Positions 1 to 4,978 of a stretch of DNA of 6,675 nucleotides are shown here, one piece after another (within the stretch, counting starts at the first letter, position 1; each line of letters begins with the position of its first letter). The position numbers and the translations under genes are program-made. The notes beneath the pieces were generated by a model, which was not told the DNA's origin, did no database searches, and was given only the letters and a program-made list of their open reading frames with translations. This stretch comes from an uncultured Dorea sp. (lineage in GTDB: Bacteria > Bacillota > Clostridia > Lachnospirales > Lachnospiraceae), in contig CAQNVT010000093.1 in the NCBI GenBank assembly GCA_948844705.1, positions 1-6,675 on the forward strand, in the 5' to 3' direction.

Positions 1-105
1 AAAGAGTATTGGAAGAGTAAAGATCATGCAAAAGCTGCGTTGACAGGGATATATACCAATTTGGTCGGAAATATCCAGAATTTTATTTATTGGGGAAGAT
101 TATAA
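1..105 (+). CDS. C-terminal end of an unidentified protein (5' end outside window)
   Basis: Frame 1 is open from the first base to a TAA at 103-105 and encodes 34 residues ending in an aromatic-rich stretch (NFIYWGRL). I do not recognise the family. The start lies outside the window. The next ORF begins 4 nt after this stop, which is typical of co-transcribed genes. The short spacing and the lysine-rich, AT-leaning composition, unlike the suf genes, suggest this and the next ORF belong together, possibly to a mobile or mobilisation element. That last point is a guess from context, not homology. It could also be a chance open frame, but the tight spacing to the next ORF argues mildly for a real gene end. 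Confidence 0.4.
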   Translation, partial: KEYWKSKDHAKAALTGIYTNLVGNIQNFIYWGRL

Positions 106-109
106 AAGT

Positions 110-541
110 ATGATGCACCGTTTTGACCGCATGGAGATTGAAGAGATTGTGCGTGAAATAACGTGTGGCGTGCGTAACGCATACCCGGAAACGGTCATGG
201 GAAAGGTCATGGAAGAAAACAGGAACATGGCAAGAGAATGGAAAAACATGAAAATGGAAATAGAGCAATTAAGGCAACAGGCAGATACGCATAGAGAGAA
301 TTTGAAAGCGCAGAGAGAGGAAAACGAAGCATTACGGAGAAAAATAGATTCTTTACAATCGAAACCTAAAATACGGTCTGGGAACCGTAGGGATGATGTG
401 AGCATAGAGGATGTGAACCGGGATATAAATGAAAGGAGAGATGCCGTTTATGGAGGAAAGGATCAAGAGAATCTATGTCCCTATGACAGAAACGGGTTTT
501 TACATCTTGTTCTGCCTTCAGGAGGAGATGCACGGTTATAA
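110..541 (+). CDS. Small coiled-coil protein, unidentified; 3' end runs out of frame into padR
   Basis: The 143-residue ORF starts with tandem ATGs (110 and 113), about 11 nt after a GGGGAAG sequence at 92-98. Residues 1-35 look like a short amphipathic head. Residues ~36-85 are strongly charged (E/K/R/Q with spaced M, L and I) and fit a long coiled coil. From about residue 113 on, the reading is simply padR read in another frame and has no protein-like pattern. The natural C-terminus was therefore probably lost at a junction somewhere near 380-430, upstream of the padR ribosome binding site. It is likely cotranscribed with the preceding gene fragment. I do not recognise the family. Coiled-coil proteins of this size occur beside mobilisation genes, but nothing here proves that role. 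Real coding is likely for the first ~90 residues only. Confidence 0.4.
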   Translation: MMHRFDRMEIEEIVREITCGVRNAYPETVMGKVMEENRNMAREWKNMKMEIEQLRQQADTHRENLKAQREENEALRRKIDSLQSKPKIRSGNRRDDVSIEDVNRDINERRDAVYGGKDQENLCPYDRNGFLHLVLPSGGDARL

Positions 542-776
542 TATCGGGCAGCGCGTAAAGCAGATGACGGGCGGTGAGGTGACGATAAGTCCGGGGACGA
601 TGTACGGGACGCTGTCTAAAATGGAAAAAGACGGACTGATCCGTTTTGTCAGAGAGGAAGAAAAGAGGAAGCTGTATATCATCACAGAACCCGGAAGAGA
701 GATCCTAGATATAGAGCTTCGGCGGATTGAAAGACTATATAAGAACAGTAAGGGGGAATATAAGGATGGCAGATAG
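450..776 (+). CDS. PadR-family transcriptional repressor
   Basis: The 108-residue protein has the PadR-type winged helix-turn-helix: residues ~14-40 (TGFYIL...HGYNIGQRV), a recognition-helix region with the family hallmark SPGTMYGTLSKMEKDGLI at ~47-64, and a wing at ~65-80 (RKLYIITEPGREIL). These proteins usually act as dimeric cytosolic repressors and often control their own operon and a neighbouring membrane protein. In-frame ATGs occur at 429, 441 and 450. I chose 450 because the ribosome binding site (AAAGGAGAG, 432-440) lies 9 nt before it, overlaps the region just after 429 and is too close to 441. The C-terminal dimer helix is short, as in the ~105-115 aa PadR subgroup. The 3' end overlaps the DUF2812 gene by 11 nt, a pairing widespread in Firmicutes. 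The family is certain; the ligand and target are unknown. Confidence 0.9.
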   Translation: MEERIKRIYVPMTETGFYILFCLQEEMHGYNIGQRVKQMTGGEVTISPGTMYGTLSKMEKDGLIRFVREEEKRKLYIITEPGREILDIELRRIERLYKNSKGEYKDGR

Positions 777-1329
777 AGTATTATTCCGTTTTTGGACGAT
801 TACAGATTATGAAGAGGAAGAGCGGTTTTTAAGAGAACAACACCGGAAGGGCTGGAGTCTTCGCAGATATATCCTTCCGGGCTTCTATATTTTTGATAAA
901 TGTATGCCGGAGGATGTCGTATACAGGCTGGATTTTGACCAGGCTGCGAAATGGGAAAAGCCGCAGTATCTTCAGTTATACAGAGATTACGGGTGGGAGT
1001 ATCTCTTTGAAGTGAACAGCTTCAGCTATTTCCGCAAGCGGGCGGATTTTGTGGAAGAGGATATGGAGATATTCAGCGACAATGAATCGAGGTTTGAGAT
1101 GGTCACAAGGATTTTCAAGAGAAGGATGATTCCTCTTCTGATTCTCTTTTTGACCATTGTTATCCCGCAGCTTATCCTTCAGTCCATAAACTGGCTGGAA
1201 AAGGGGTATACAGGAGCAGAGACGCTGACGATTGTTTATATTATACTTTTTGCTGCATATGCCGGCCTGTTCATTCACTGCGGAAGAGGAATCCGCAGGC
1301 TTAAAAAGAAATATGAGTATAAATGTTAA
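766..1329 (+). CDS. DUF2812 domain-containing membrane protein
   Basis: The 187-residue protein has an N-terminal soluble DUF2812 domain (~residues 5-92) with the usual aromatic pattern: FRFW near the start, a GW at 29-30, PGFYIFDK at 38-45, a VVYRLDF strand, YGWEYLFE at ~75-82 and FSYFRK at ~86-91. Two hydrophobic segments follow, at ~120-140 and ~153-172, and then a basic tail (RRLKKKYEYK). The start at 766 follows an AGGGGG ribosome binding site (751-756) by 9 nt; an upstream in-frame ATG at 727 has no good site. The gene overlaps padR by 11 nt, so the two are translationally coupled. DUF2812 proteins are nearly always encoded next to PadR regulators. Their biochemical role is not established; a membrane partner or anti-repressor of PadR is a common speculation. 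Confidence 0.85.
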   Translation: MADRVLFRFWTITDYEEEERFLREQHRKGWSLRRYILPGFYIFDKCMPEDVVYRLDFDQAAKWEKPQYLQLYRDYGWEYLFEVNSFSYFRKRADFVEEDMEIFSDNESRFEMVTRIFKRRMIPLLILFLTIVIPQLILQSINWLEKGYTGAETLTIVYIILFAAYAGLFIHCGRGIRRLKKKYEYKC

Positions 1330-1332
1330 CGA

Positions 1333-1377
1333 ATAATCCATCCAAATGGAATTGAATTCCTCATTTGGATGGATTAT
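1333..1377. promoter_or_regulatory. Perfect 16-bp inverted repeat at the suf promoter (candidate operator)
   Basis: The arms 1333-1348 (ATAATCCATCCAAATG) and 1362-1377 are exact reverse complements, separated by 13 nt. A second nested palindrome (GGAATT-G-AATTCC) lies at 1348-1360, centred one base off. The right arm covers the spacer and the first half of the -10 box of the proposed suf promoter, and the -35 box sits in the loop. This is the geometry of a repressor operator. As RNA from upstream it would form an AT-rich hairpin, but no uridine run follows, so it is a poor intrinsic terminator for DUF2812. I do not recognise the arm sequence as a known IscR, SufR or Fur box. Confidence 0.6.
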
Positions 1378-1380
1378 AAT
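1352..1380 (+). promoter_or_regulatory. Predicted sigma-A promoter of sufCB
   Basis: A perfect -10 box TATAAT (1375-1380) lies 17 nt downstream of TTGAAT (1352-1357), which matches four of six -35 positions. Transcription would start near 1387, leaving a 5' leader of about 28 nt before the sufC ATG, just enough for the AGGAGGG ribosome binding site at 1400-1406. Both boxes lie within the perfect inverted repeat at 1333-1377. This is a prediction from consensus and position only. Confidence 0.6.
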
Positions 1381-1414
1381 TATTGTGCGAAAATGATTCA
1401 GGAGGGCGCAAAAA

Positions 1415-2134
1415 ATGCTTGAGGTTAAGAATCTGACATTTAAGGTCAATGAAAACGGAATAGAAAGAAGCATCGTTAAAGATATCAGCTTCCATGTGGC
1501 GGACGGGGAGATGCTTGTCATCACCGGCCCGAACGGAGGAGGGAAATCCTCTCTGGCAAAGGTGCTCATGGGAATAGAGGAGGCAGATGCCGGGCAGATC
1601 ATTCTGGACGGCGAGGATATCACCGACTATGACATCAATCACCGTGCAAATGCGGGAATCGGTTTTGCATTTCAGCAGCCGCCCAGATTTAAAGGAATGA
1701 CTGTTATAAGACTTTTGTCCCTTGCGGCGGGAAGGGAGCTTAAGAAGCCGGAGTGCTGTAAGATGCTGAGCGCCGTGGGACTCTGCGCAAATGAGTATAT
1801 AACAAGAGAGGTAGACGGAACTCTTTCAGGTGGAGAGATGAAACGTCTCGAGATCGCGACCGTGCTTGCCAGGCCGCATAAGCTGTGTATCTTTGACGAG
1901 CCGGAGGCCGGGATTGACCTGTGGAGCTTTTCAATGCTGGTGCAGCAGTTTGAGAAAATACACGAAAAGAAGGAGCAGAGCCTGATCCTTATATCTCATC
2001 AGGAGAGGATCATCCAGATGGCAGACCGGATCATGGTGATCGAAGACGGGCGTATCGGTTCGATCGGAGATAAGGAAGAGATCCTGCCGACCCTTATGGG
2101 AAGTGCCGACGCATGCACCTGCCTCACAAGATAA
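1415..2134 (+). CDS. sufC: SufC-type Fe-S assembly ATPase (SUF/SMS minimal system)
   Basis: The 239-residue cytosolic ABC ATPase powers conformational change in the SufB scaffold during Fe-S cluster assembly; it is not a transporter despite its fold. Visible motifs are Walker A GPNGGGKSS (38-46), Q-loop FQQP (86-89), ABC signature LSGGEMKR (137-144), Walker B LCIFDEPEAG (157-166) with catalytic Glu162, the D-loop following it, and the H-loop SHQ with His195. The length fits SufC (~240-250). FDEPEAGID and the FAFQQPPRFKG segment fit the SufC branch rather than importer ATPases, and the adjacent sufB confirms it. The start at 1415 follows AGGAGGG by 8 nt. The C-terminus carries an unusual Cys234-x-Cys236 pair. 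No transmembrane subunit is nearby. It probably belongs to the short archaeal/anaerobe-type SufBC (SMS) lineage, inferred from the two-gene layout and the short partner. Confidence 0.92.
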   Translation: MLEVKNLTFKVNENGIERSIVKDISFHVADGEMLVITGPNGGGKSSLAKVLMGIEEADAGQIILDGEDITDYDINHRANAGIGFAFQQPPRFKGMTVIRLLSLAAGRELKKPECCKMLSAVGLCANEYITREVDGTLSGGEMKRLEIATVLARPHKLCIFDEPEAGIDLWSFSMLVQQFEKIHEKKEQSLILISHQERIIQMADRIMVIEDGRIGSIGDKEEILPTLMGSADACTCLTR

Positions 2135-2149
2135 ACTACCGTAAAAGCC

Positions 2150-2193
2150 GGGGACGGGGAAACCGCAGCCGAAGGCGGGGTTTCCCCGTCCTC
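2150..2193 (+). promoter_or_regulatory. Strong intercistronic hairpin between sufC and sufB
   Basis: Arms 2152-2164 (GGACGGGGAAACC) and 2179-2191 pair perfectly over 13 bp, extendable by a G-U and a G-C pair, with a 14-nt loop. It is GC-rich and stable. No uridine run follows; the next bases lead into the sufB ribosome binding site (AAGGAGG, 2204-2210). It is therefore more likely an mRNA-stability or processing element, or a partial attenuator, than a full terminator. The sufC-sufB gap is 86 nt, and no convincing new promoter was seen in it. Confidence 0.65.
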
Positions 2194-2220
2194 CAAACCG
2201 ACGAAGGAGGTTAAAAAACC

Positions 2221-3144
2221 ATGACACTAGATCAAATCACACAAAAAATATTAAAACAAATCGACGAATCCGGATTTAAGCAGGAGGGCGCTTTCAACCT
2301 GCGTCATAACGGAACCGCTCTCTGCCACGGCGACAGCGAGCATATTAAAATCAGGAAAAAGGAAGATAAGCCCGGAATCGACGTTTATATTGACGGAGAT
2401 ACAAAAGGAGAGCAGGTGCACATCCCGGTAGTAGTGGATGCGTCCGGCATGACCGATGTAGTATACAATGATTTTTTTATCGCTGAGGGAGCTGAGGTGA
2501 CAATTGTTGCAGGCTGCGGGATCCATAACAGCGGCTGTAACGAAAGCCGCCATGACGGGATCCATTCCTTCCATGTGGCGAAGGGTGCAAATGTCCGTTA
2601 TGAAGAGAAGCATTACGGTGAAGGAGAAGGCACCGGTGCAAAGGTGCTCAATCCGGTTACAAATATTTATATGGAGGAGGATTCCATATTTACGCTGGAT
2701 ACGGCACAGATCAAAGGCGTGGATTCCACGCAGAGGGAGACAAATATTTCCATGGGAAAGGGTGCGAAGCTGTATGTGGTAGAGAAGCTCATGACTCATG
2801 ATGAACAGACGGCGGTCTCCAACATGGAGGTGCAGATGAACGGTGAGGGAAGCTCTGCACAGATCGTATCCCGCTCGGTGGCAAAGGGAAGCTCGAAGCA
2901 GGTATTCCATCCGAAGGCAGTCGGGAATGCGGGCTGCCATGCACATGTGCAGTGTGATTCCATTATCATGGACCATGCGGAGGTAAGTTCGATTCCTGAG
3001 ATCAATGCAAGGCATCTGGATGCGGCCATCATACATGAAGCGGCGATTGGAAGGATCAATGACGAACAATTAGTGAAACTTCGGACAATGGGAATGACGG
3101 AGGAAGAAGCAGAAAGTGTGATCATAGATAATTTTTTGAATTAA
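2221..3144 (+). CDS. sufB: SufB/SufD-family Fe-S cluster scaffold, short SMS-type
   Basis: The 307-residue cytosolic protein is the scaffold partner of SufC. The C-terminal half carries the family core: HVQCDSIIMD with Cys245, SSIPEI (256-261), HEAAIGRI (272-279) with Glu273, then a helical end (EQLVKLRTMGMTEEEAESVI) matching the SufB/SufD C-terminal domain that docks SufC. Cys245 and Glu273 align with E. coli SufB Cys405 and Glu434, which are needed for cluster assembly, so this is SufB-like rather than SufD-like. It lacks the long N-terminal region of classical SufB (~470 aa). A Cys/His-rich stretch at 99-115 (Cys99, His102, Cys106, His111, His115) is a possible extra metal site. AAGGAGG lies 10 nt before the start. 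No SufD, SufS or SufU is encoded in the window, so the scaffold is probably a homodimer with SufC. Confidence 0.9.
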   Translation: MTLDQITQKILKQIDESGFKQEGAFNLRHNGTALCHGDSEHIKIRKKEDKPGIDVYIDGDTKGEQVHIPVVVDASGMTDVVYNDFFIAEGAEVTIVAGCGIHNSGCNESRHDGIHSFHVAKGANVRYEEKHYGEGEGTGAKVLNPVTNIYMEEDSIFTLDTAQIKGVDSTQRETNISMGKGAKLYVVEKLMTHDEQTAVSNMEVQMNGEGSSAQIVSRSVAKGSSKQVFHPKAVGNAGCHAHVQCDSIIMDHAEVSSIPEINARHLDAAIIHEAAIGRINDEQLVKLRTMGMTEEEAESVIIDNFLN

Positions 3145-3153
3145 AGGAACAAA

Positions 3154-3996
3154 ATGATGAAGCTTAAGAAGAGATTTCATGTGATGAAAAGAGCGCTCCA
3201 TATGGAGCTAAGAGAGCATAAAAGCTCCTTTATCGTGTATATGGTGCTTCGTGTTCTCGTGATATTAATGATGATTCTTCAGGTATTTAACAGGAACTAT
3301 GAAAATGTATTTCTGTGTGCACTTACGCTGATATTGCTTGTCATGCCGAGCTTTATCCAGGTGAGGTTTAAGGTTGAGCTGCCGACACCGCTTGAGATCA
3401 TTATTCTGGTCTTTATATTCGCAGCGGAAATATTAGGAGAGATACAGTCTTACTATATCCGGTTTCCGTTCTGGGATACGGTGCTGCATACGATGAACGG
3501 ATTTCTGGCTGCGGCGATCGGATTTGCTCTTGTGGACATCCTTAACAGGAGCAAGAAGATATCCTTTCAGCTGTCGCCGGCATATCTGGCGGTGGTGGCA
3601 TTCTGTTTTTCCATGACGATCGGCGTCATATGGGAATTTTTTGAATTCGGCATGGACAGGTTTTTCGGACTGGATATGCAGAAGGATACGATCGTACACA
3701 GCATTCACTCCGTAATGCTCGATCCGACGAACAGCAATATCCCGGTAGAGATCTCCGGAATCGAGGATACGGCGGTAAACGGAGAGAGCCTGGGGCTTGG
3801 CGGATACCTTGACATCGGACTGATCGATACGATGAAGGATCTCCTTGTGAATTTTGTGGGAGCAACGGTATTTTCGATCATCGGGTATTTTTATGTGAAG
3901 AATAGAGGGAAGGGAAAGGTTGCCGGGGGACTGATCCCCAGGCTCAAGACGAAGGATGCGGATTTTTTGGAGCAGGCGGAGGAGGAAGAAGGTTAG
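3154..3996 (+). CDS. Six-helix integral membrane protein, distant YjdF (DUF2238)-like
   Basis: The 280-residue protein has about six membrane segments: ~25-43, 51-69, 80-96, 112-130, 143-164 and 228-247. Polar residues sit inside or next to them: Asp108 and His112 in WDTVLHTMNGF, Trp160-Glu161 and Glu164 in VIWEFFEFGMD, and Asp225, Asp229 and Asn233 in DTMKDLLVNFVGA. This arrangement (D-x3-H-x3-G, W-E-x2-E, D-x3-D-x3-N-x2-G) resembles the YjdF/DUF2238 family and, more loosely, VanZ-like proteins. Function is unknown. A ~50-residue loop (~170-220) separates the last two helices, and the tail is acidic. The gene begins 9 nt after sufB with AAAGGAA (3143-3149) overlapping the sufB stop, so it is almost certainly in the suf transcript. 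The ATG at 3157 is an equally good or better spaced start. Confidence 0.75.
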   Translation: MMKLKKRFHVMKRALHMELREHKSSFIVYMVLRVLVILMMILQVFNRNYENVFLCALTLILLVMPSFIQVRFKVELPTPLEIIILVFIFAAEILGEIQSYYIRFPFWDTVLHTMNGFLAAAIGFALVDILNRSKKISFQLSPAYLAVVAFCFSMTIGVIWEFFEFGMDRFFGLDMQKDTIVHSIHSVMLDPTNSNIPVEISGIEDTAVNGESLGLGGYLDIGLIDTMKDLLVNFVGATVFSIIGYFYVKNRGKGKVAGGLIPRLKTKDADFLEQAEEEEG

Positions 3997-4035
3997 GGAA
4001 TTTCTCTTAGAGGTTTCTTAGAAGGAGGGAAGGAT

Positions 4036-4881
4036 ATGGAGTTCAGTCACGAGCTTATCATGCCCAATGAAGATCTGCCCTTTAAGCTGTTCCTTTTTGA
4101 AGGAGCGTGCGGGCATTATTTCCGTGATAAGCACTGGCACAGGTCGGTGGAGATATTTGCGGTTTTTGAGGGAAAGCTGGATTTTTATCTGAATAGCGAG
4201 GTGTATCCGTTATCCTCCGGAGAGTTCATGCTGGTGAATTCCAATGAGATCCATTCTATCGATGCCGGAAACCGGAATTATACGGTGGTGCTGCAGATCC
4301 CGTTAAAAACCTTTGAGAAATATTATACCGCGGATCAGTTTATCCGGTTTACCCATGAAAAACGTGAACAGGACGCAGAGGTCATGCGCCTGATCCGGGA
4401 TATGTATACGACTTACTGCGAGAAGAAATGCGGCTATGAGATGAAGGTAACGGGCCGGTATTATATGCTGCTTTATCTTCTGGTTTCAAAGTACCGTGAG
4501 ACGGCGGTGAGCCGGGATATGCTGAAGCAGAGCAAGAGGCTCGGCGGGCTTTCCATGATTACGAATTATATTAAGGAAAATTATAAGGCGGACCTGTCGC
4601 TTGAAGCTCTTGCGGAGATTTTCGGATATTCTCCGGCATATCTCTCTAAGATGCTTAAGCGGTATGCAGGAATCAATTATAAGGCTTATCTTCAAAGTGT
4701 GCGCCTGGAGTGCGCATATCAGGAGCTTCTCAATACGGAGCAGGCGATCGGCACTATCGCGATGGATAACGGGTTTGCCAGCAGCAAGGCATTTACAAGA
4801 GCGTTTCAGGCGAAGTACGGGATGACGCCGAGTGAATACAGATTAAAAAGGACAAAAAATAGCCCTGGATCCGACCATTAA
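4036..4881 (+). CDS. AraC-family transcriptional regulator with N-terminal cupin
   Basis: The 281-residue regulator has an N-terminal cupin-like sensing domain (~10-100) with HWHRSVEI (33-40), FEGKLDFYL, a PLSSGEFMLV strand and NEIHSI near 70-75. A linker helix follows (~110-155), then a C-terminal AraC DNA-binding domain: first helix-turn-helix ~188-210 (SLEALAEIFGYSPAYLSKML) and second ~236-258 (AIGTIAMDNGFASSKAFTRAF), ending in the family signature YGMTPSEYR (261-269). The length is typical. The start at 4036 follows AAGGAGG (4022-4028) by 7 nt. Regulators of this type usually sense a sugar or related small molecule and activate the neighbouring catabolic genes, so the DUF4867/isomerase pair just downstream is the likely target. 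The final six residues are encoded by the left arm of the terminator. It lies 39 nt after the membrane-protein gene, so read-through from the suf transcript is possible. Confidence 0.92.
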   Translation: MEFSHELIMPNEDLPFKLFLFEGACGHYFRDKHWHRSVEIFAVFEGKLDFYLNSEVYPLSSGEFMLVNSNEIHSIDAGNRNYTVVLQIPLKTFEKYYTADQFIRFTHEKREQDAEVMRLIRDMYTTYCEKKCGYEMKVTGRYYMLLYLLVSKYRETAVSRDMLKQSKRLGGLSMITNYIKENYKADLSLEALAEIFGYSPAYLSKMLKRYAGINYKAYLQSVRLECAYQELLNTEQAIGTIAMDNGFASSKAFTRAFQAKYGMTPSEYRLKRTKNSPGSDH

Positions 4882-4909
4882 TCGGTCGAAAGATCCGGGG
4901 CTGTTTGTT
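4861..4909 (+). terminator. Intrinsic terminator overlapping the araC-type gene end
   Basis: Bases 4861-4876 pair with 4884-4902: an outer 11-bp stem (AGCCCTGGATC with GATCCGGGGCT, including one T-G pair), a bulge AAA on the right side, and an inner 5-bp stem (CGACC/GGTCG), with a 7-nt loop holding the TAA stop. A broken uridine run TGTTTGTT follows at 4902-4909. The left arm doubles as coding sequence. On the opposite strand the A-rich stretch before 4861 would give a better U-tract, so the hairpin could act in both directions, although no minus-strand gene is seen. Confidence 0.8.
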
Positions 4910-4914
4910 ATGAT
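4886..4914 (+). promoter_or_regulatory. Possible weak promoter for DUF4867/isomerase genes
   Basis: TATGAT (4909-4914) is a five-of-six -10 match with TCGAAA (4886-4891) 17 nt upstream, a four-of-six -35 match lying inside the terminator. The terminator upstream implies that the next genes need a promoter between about 4885 and 4975, and this is the best candidate I see. A weak -35 would fit an AraC-activated promoter, but this is inference. Confidence 0.3.
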
Positions 4915-4921
4915 AATTTCA

Positions 4922-4960
4922 GCGGAAAATCCATCGGCCGATAATCGGCCGGCGGAAAAT
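4922..4960. repeat. Direct repeats flanking a palindrome upstream of DUF4867 gene
   Basis: GCGGAAAAT occurs at 4922-4930 and again at 4952-4960, exactly 30 bp apart. Between them lies a perfect 17-bp palindrome CGGCCGAT-A-ATCGGCCG (4935-4951). It can also be read as a direct repeat of ATCGGCCG at 4933-4940 and 4944-4951 (11 bp apart, about one helical turn). A near copy, ATCGGTCG, lies at 4881-4888. As RNA the palindrome could form a 7-bp hairpin ahead of the AAGGAGG ribosome binding site (4965-4971). It is a candidate operator for the adjacent AraC-type regulator or another repressor. Confidence 0.55.
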
Positions 4961-4978
4961 AAAAAAGGAGGAAACAGC

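Noticed and set aside
40..54. TTGACA followed by TATATA as a promoter
   Set aside because: The spacing between the boxes is only a few bases, far from 16-18, and no -10 box lies at the right distance.
395..416. GATGTGA direct repeat (395-401 and 410-416) as a PadR operator
   Set aside because: It is only 7 bp, is a direct rather than inverted repeat, lies in a coding-like stretch, and no promoter boxes accompany it.
1333..1377. Dyad as a rho-independent terminator for padR-DUF2812
   Set aside because: The stem is AT-rich and is followed by AATTATTGTG rather than a uridine run, and it overlaps a consensus -10 box. An operator reading explains it better, though weak termination cannot be excluded.
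976..1623. Minus-strand open frame spanning DUF2812, the intergenic dyad and sufC (215 codons)
   Set aside because: It crosses two confident genes and the promoter region, and the translation has no family pattern.
2251..3069. Long open frame on the minus strand opposite sufB (272 codons)
   Set aside because: It lies wholly within a well-supported sufB, has no ribosome binding site of note, and its His/Cys/Arg-rich sequence resembles no protein family. It is a shadow frame.
2221..3144. Calling the scaffold SufD
   Set aside because: It keeps the Cys245/Glu273 pair that aligns with SufB catalytic residues, and there is only one scaffold gene; SufD lacks the SufB-type cysteine.
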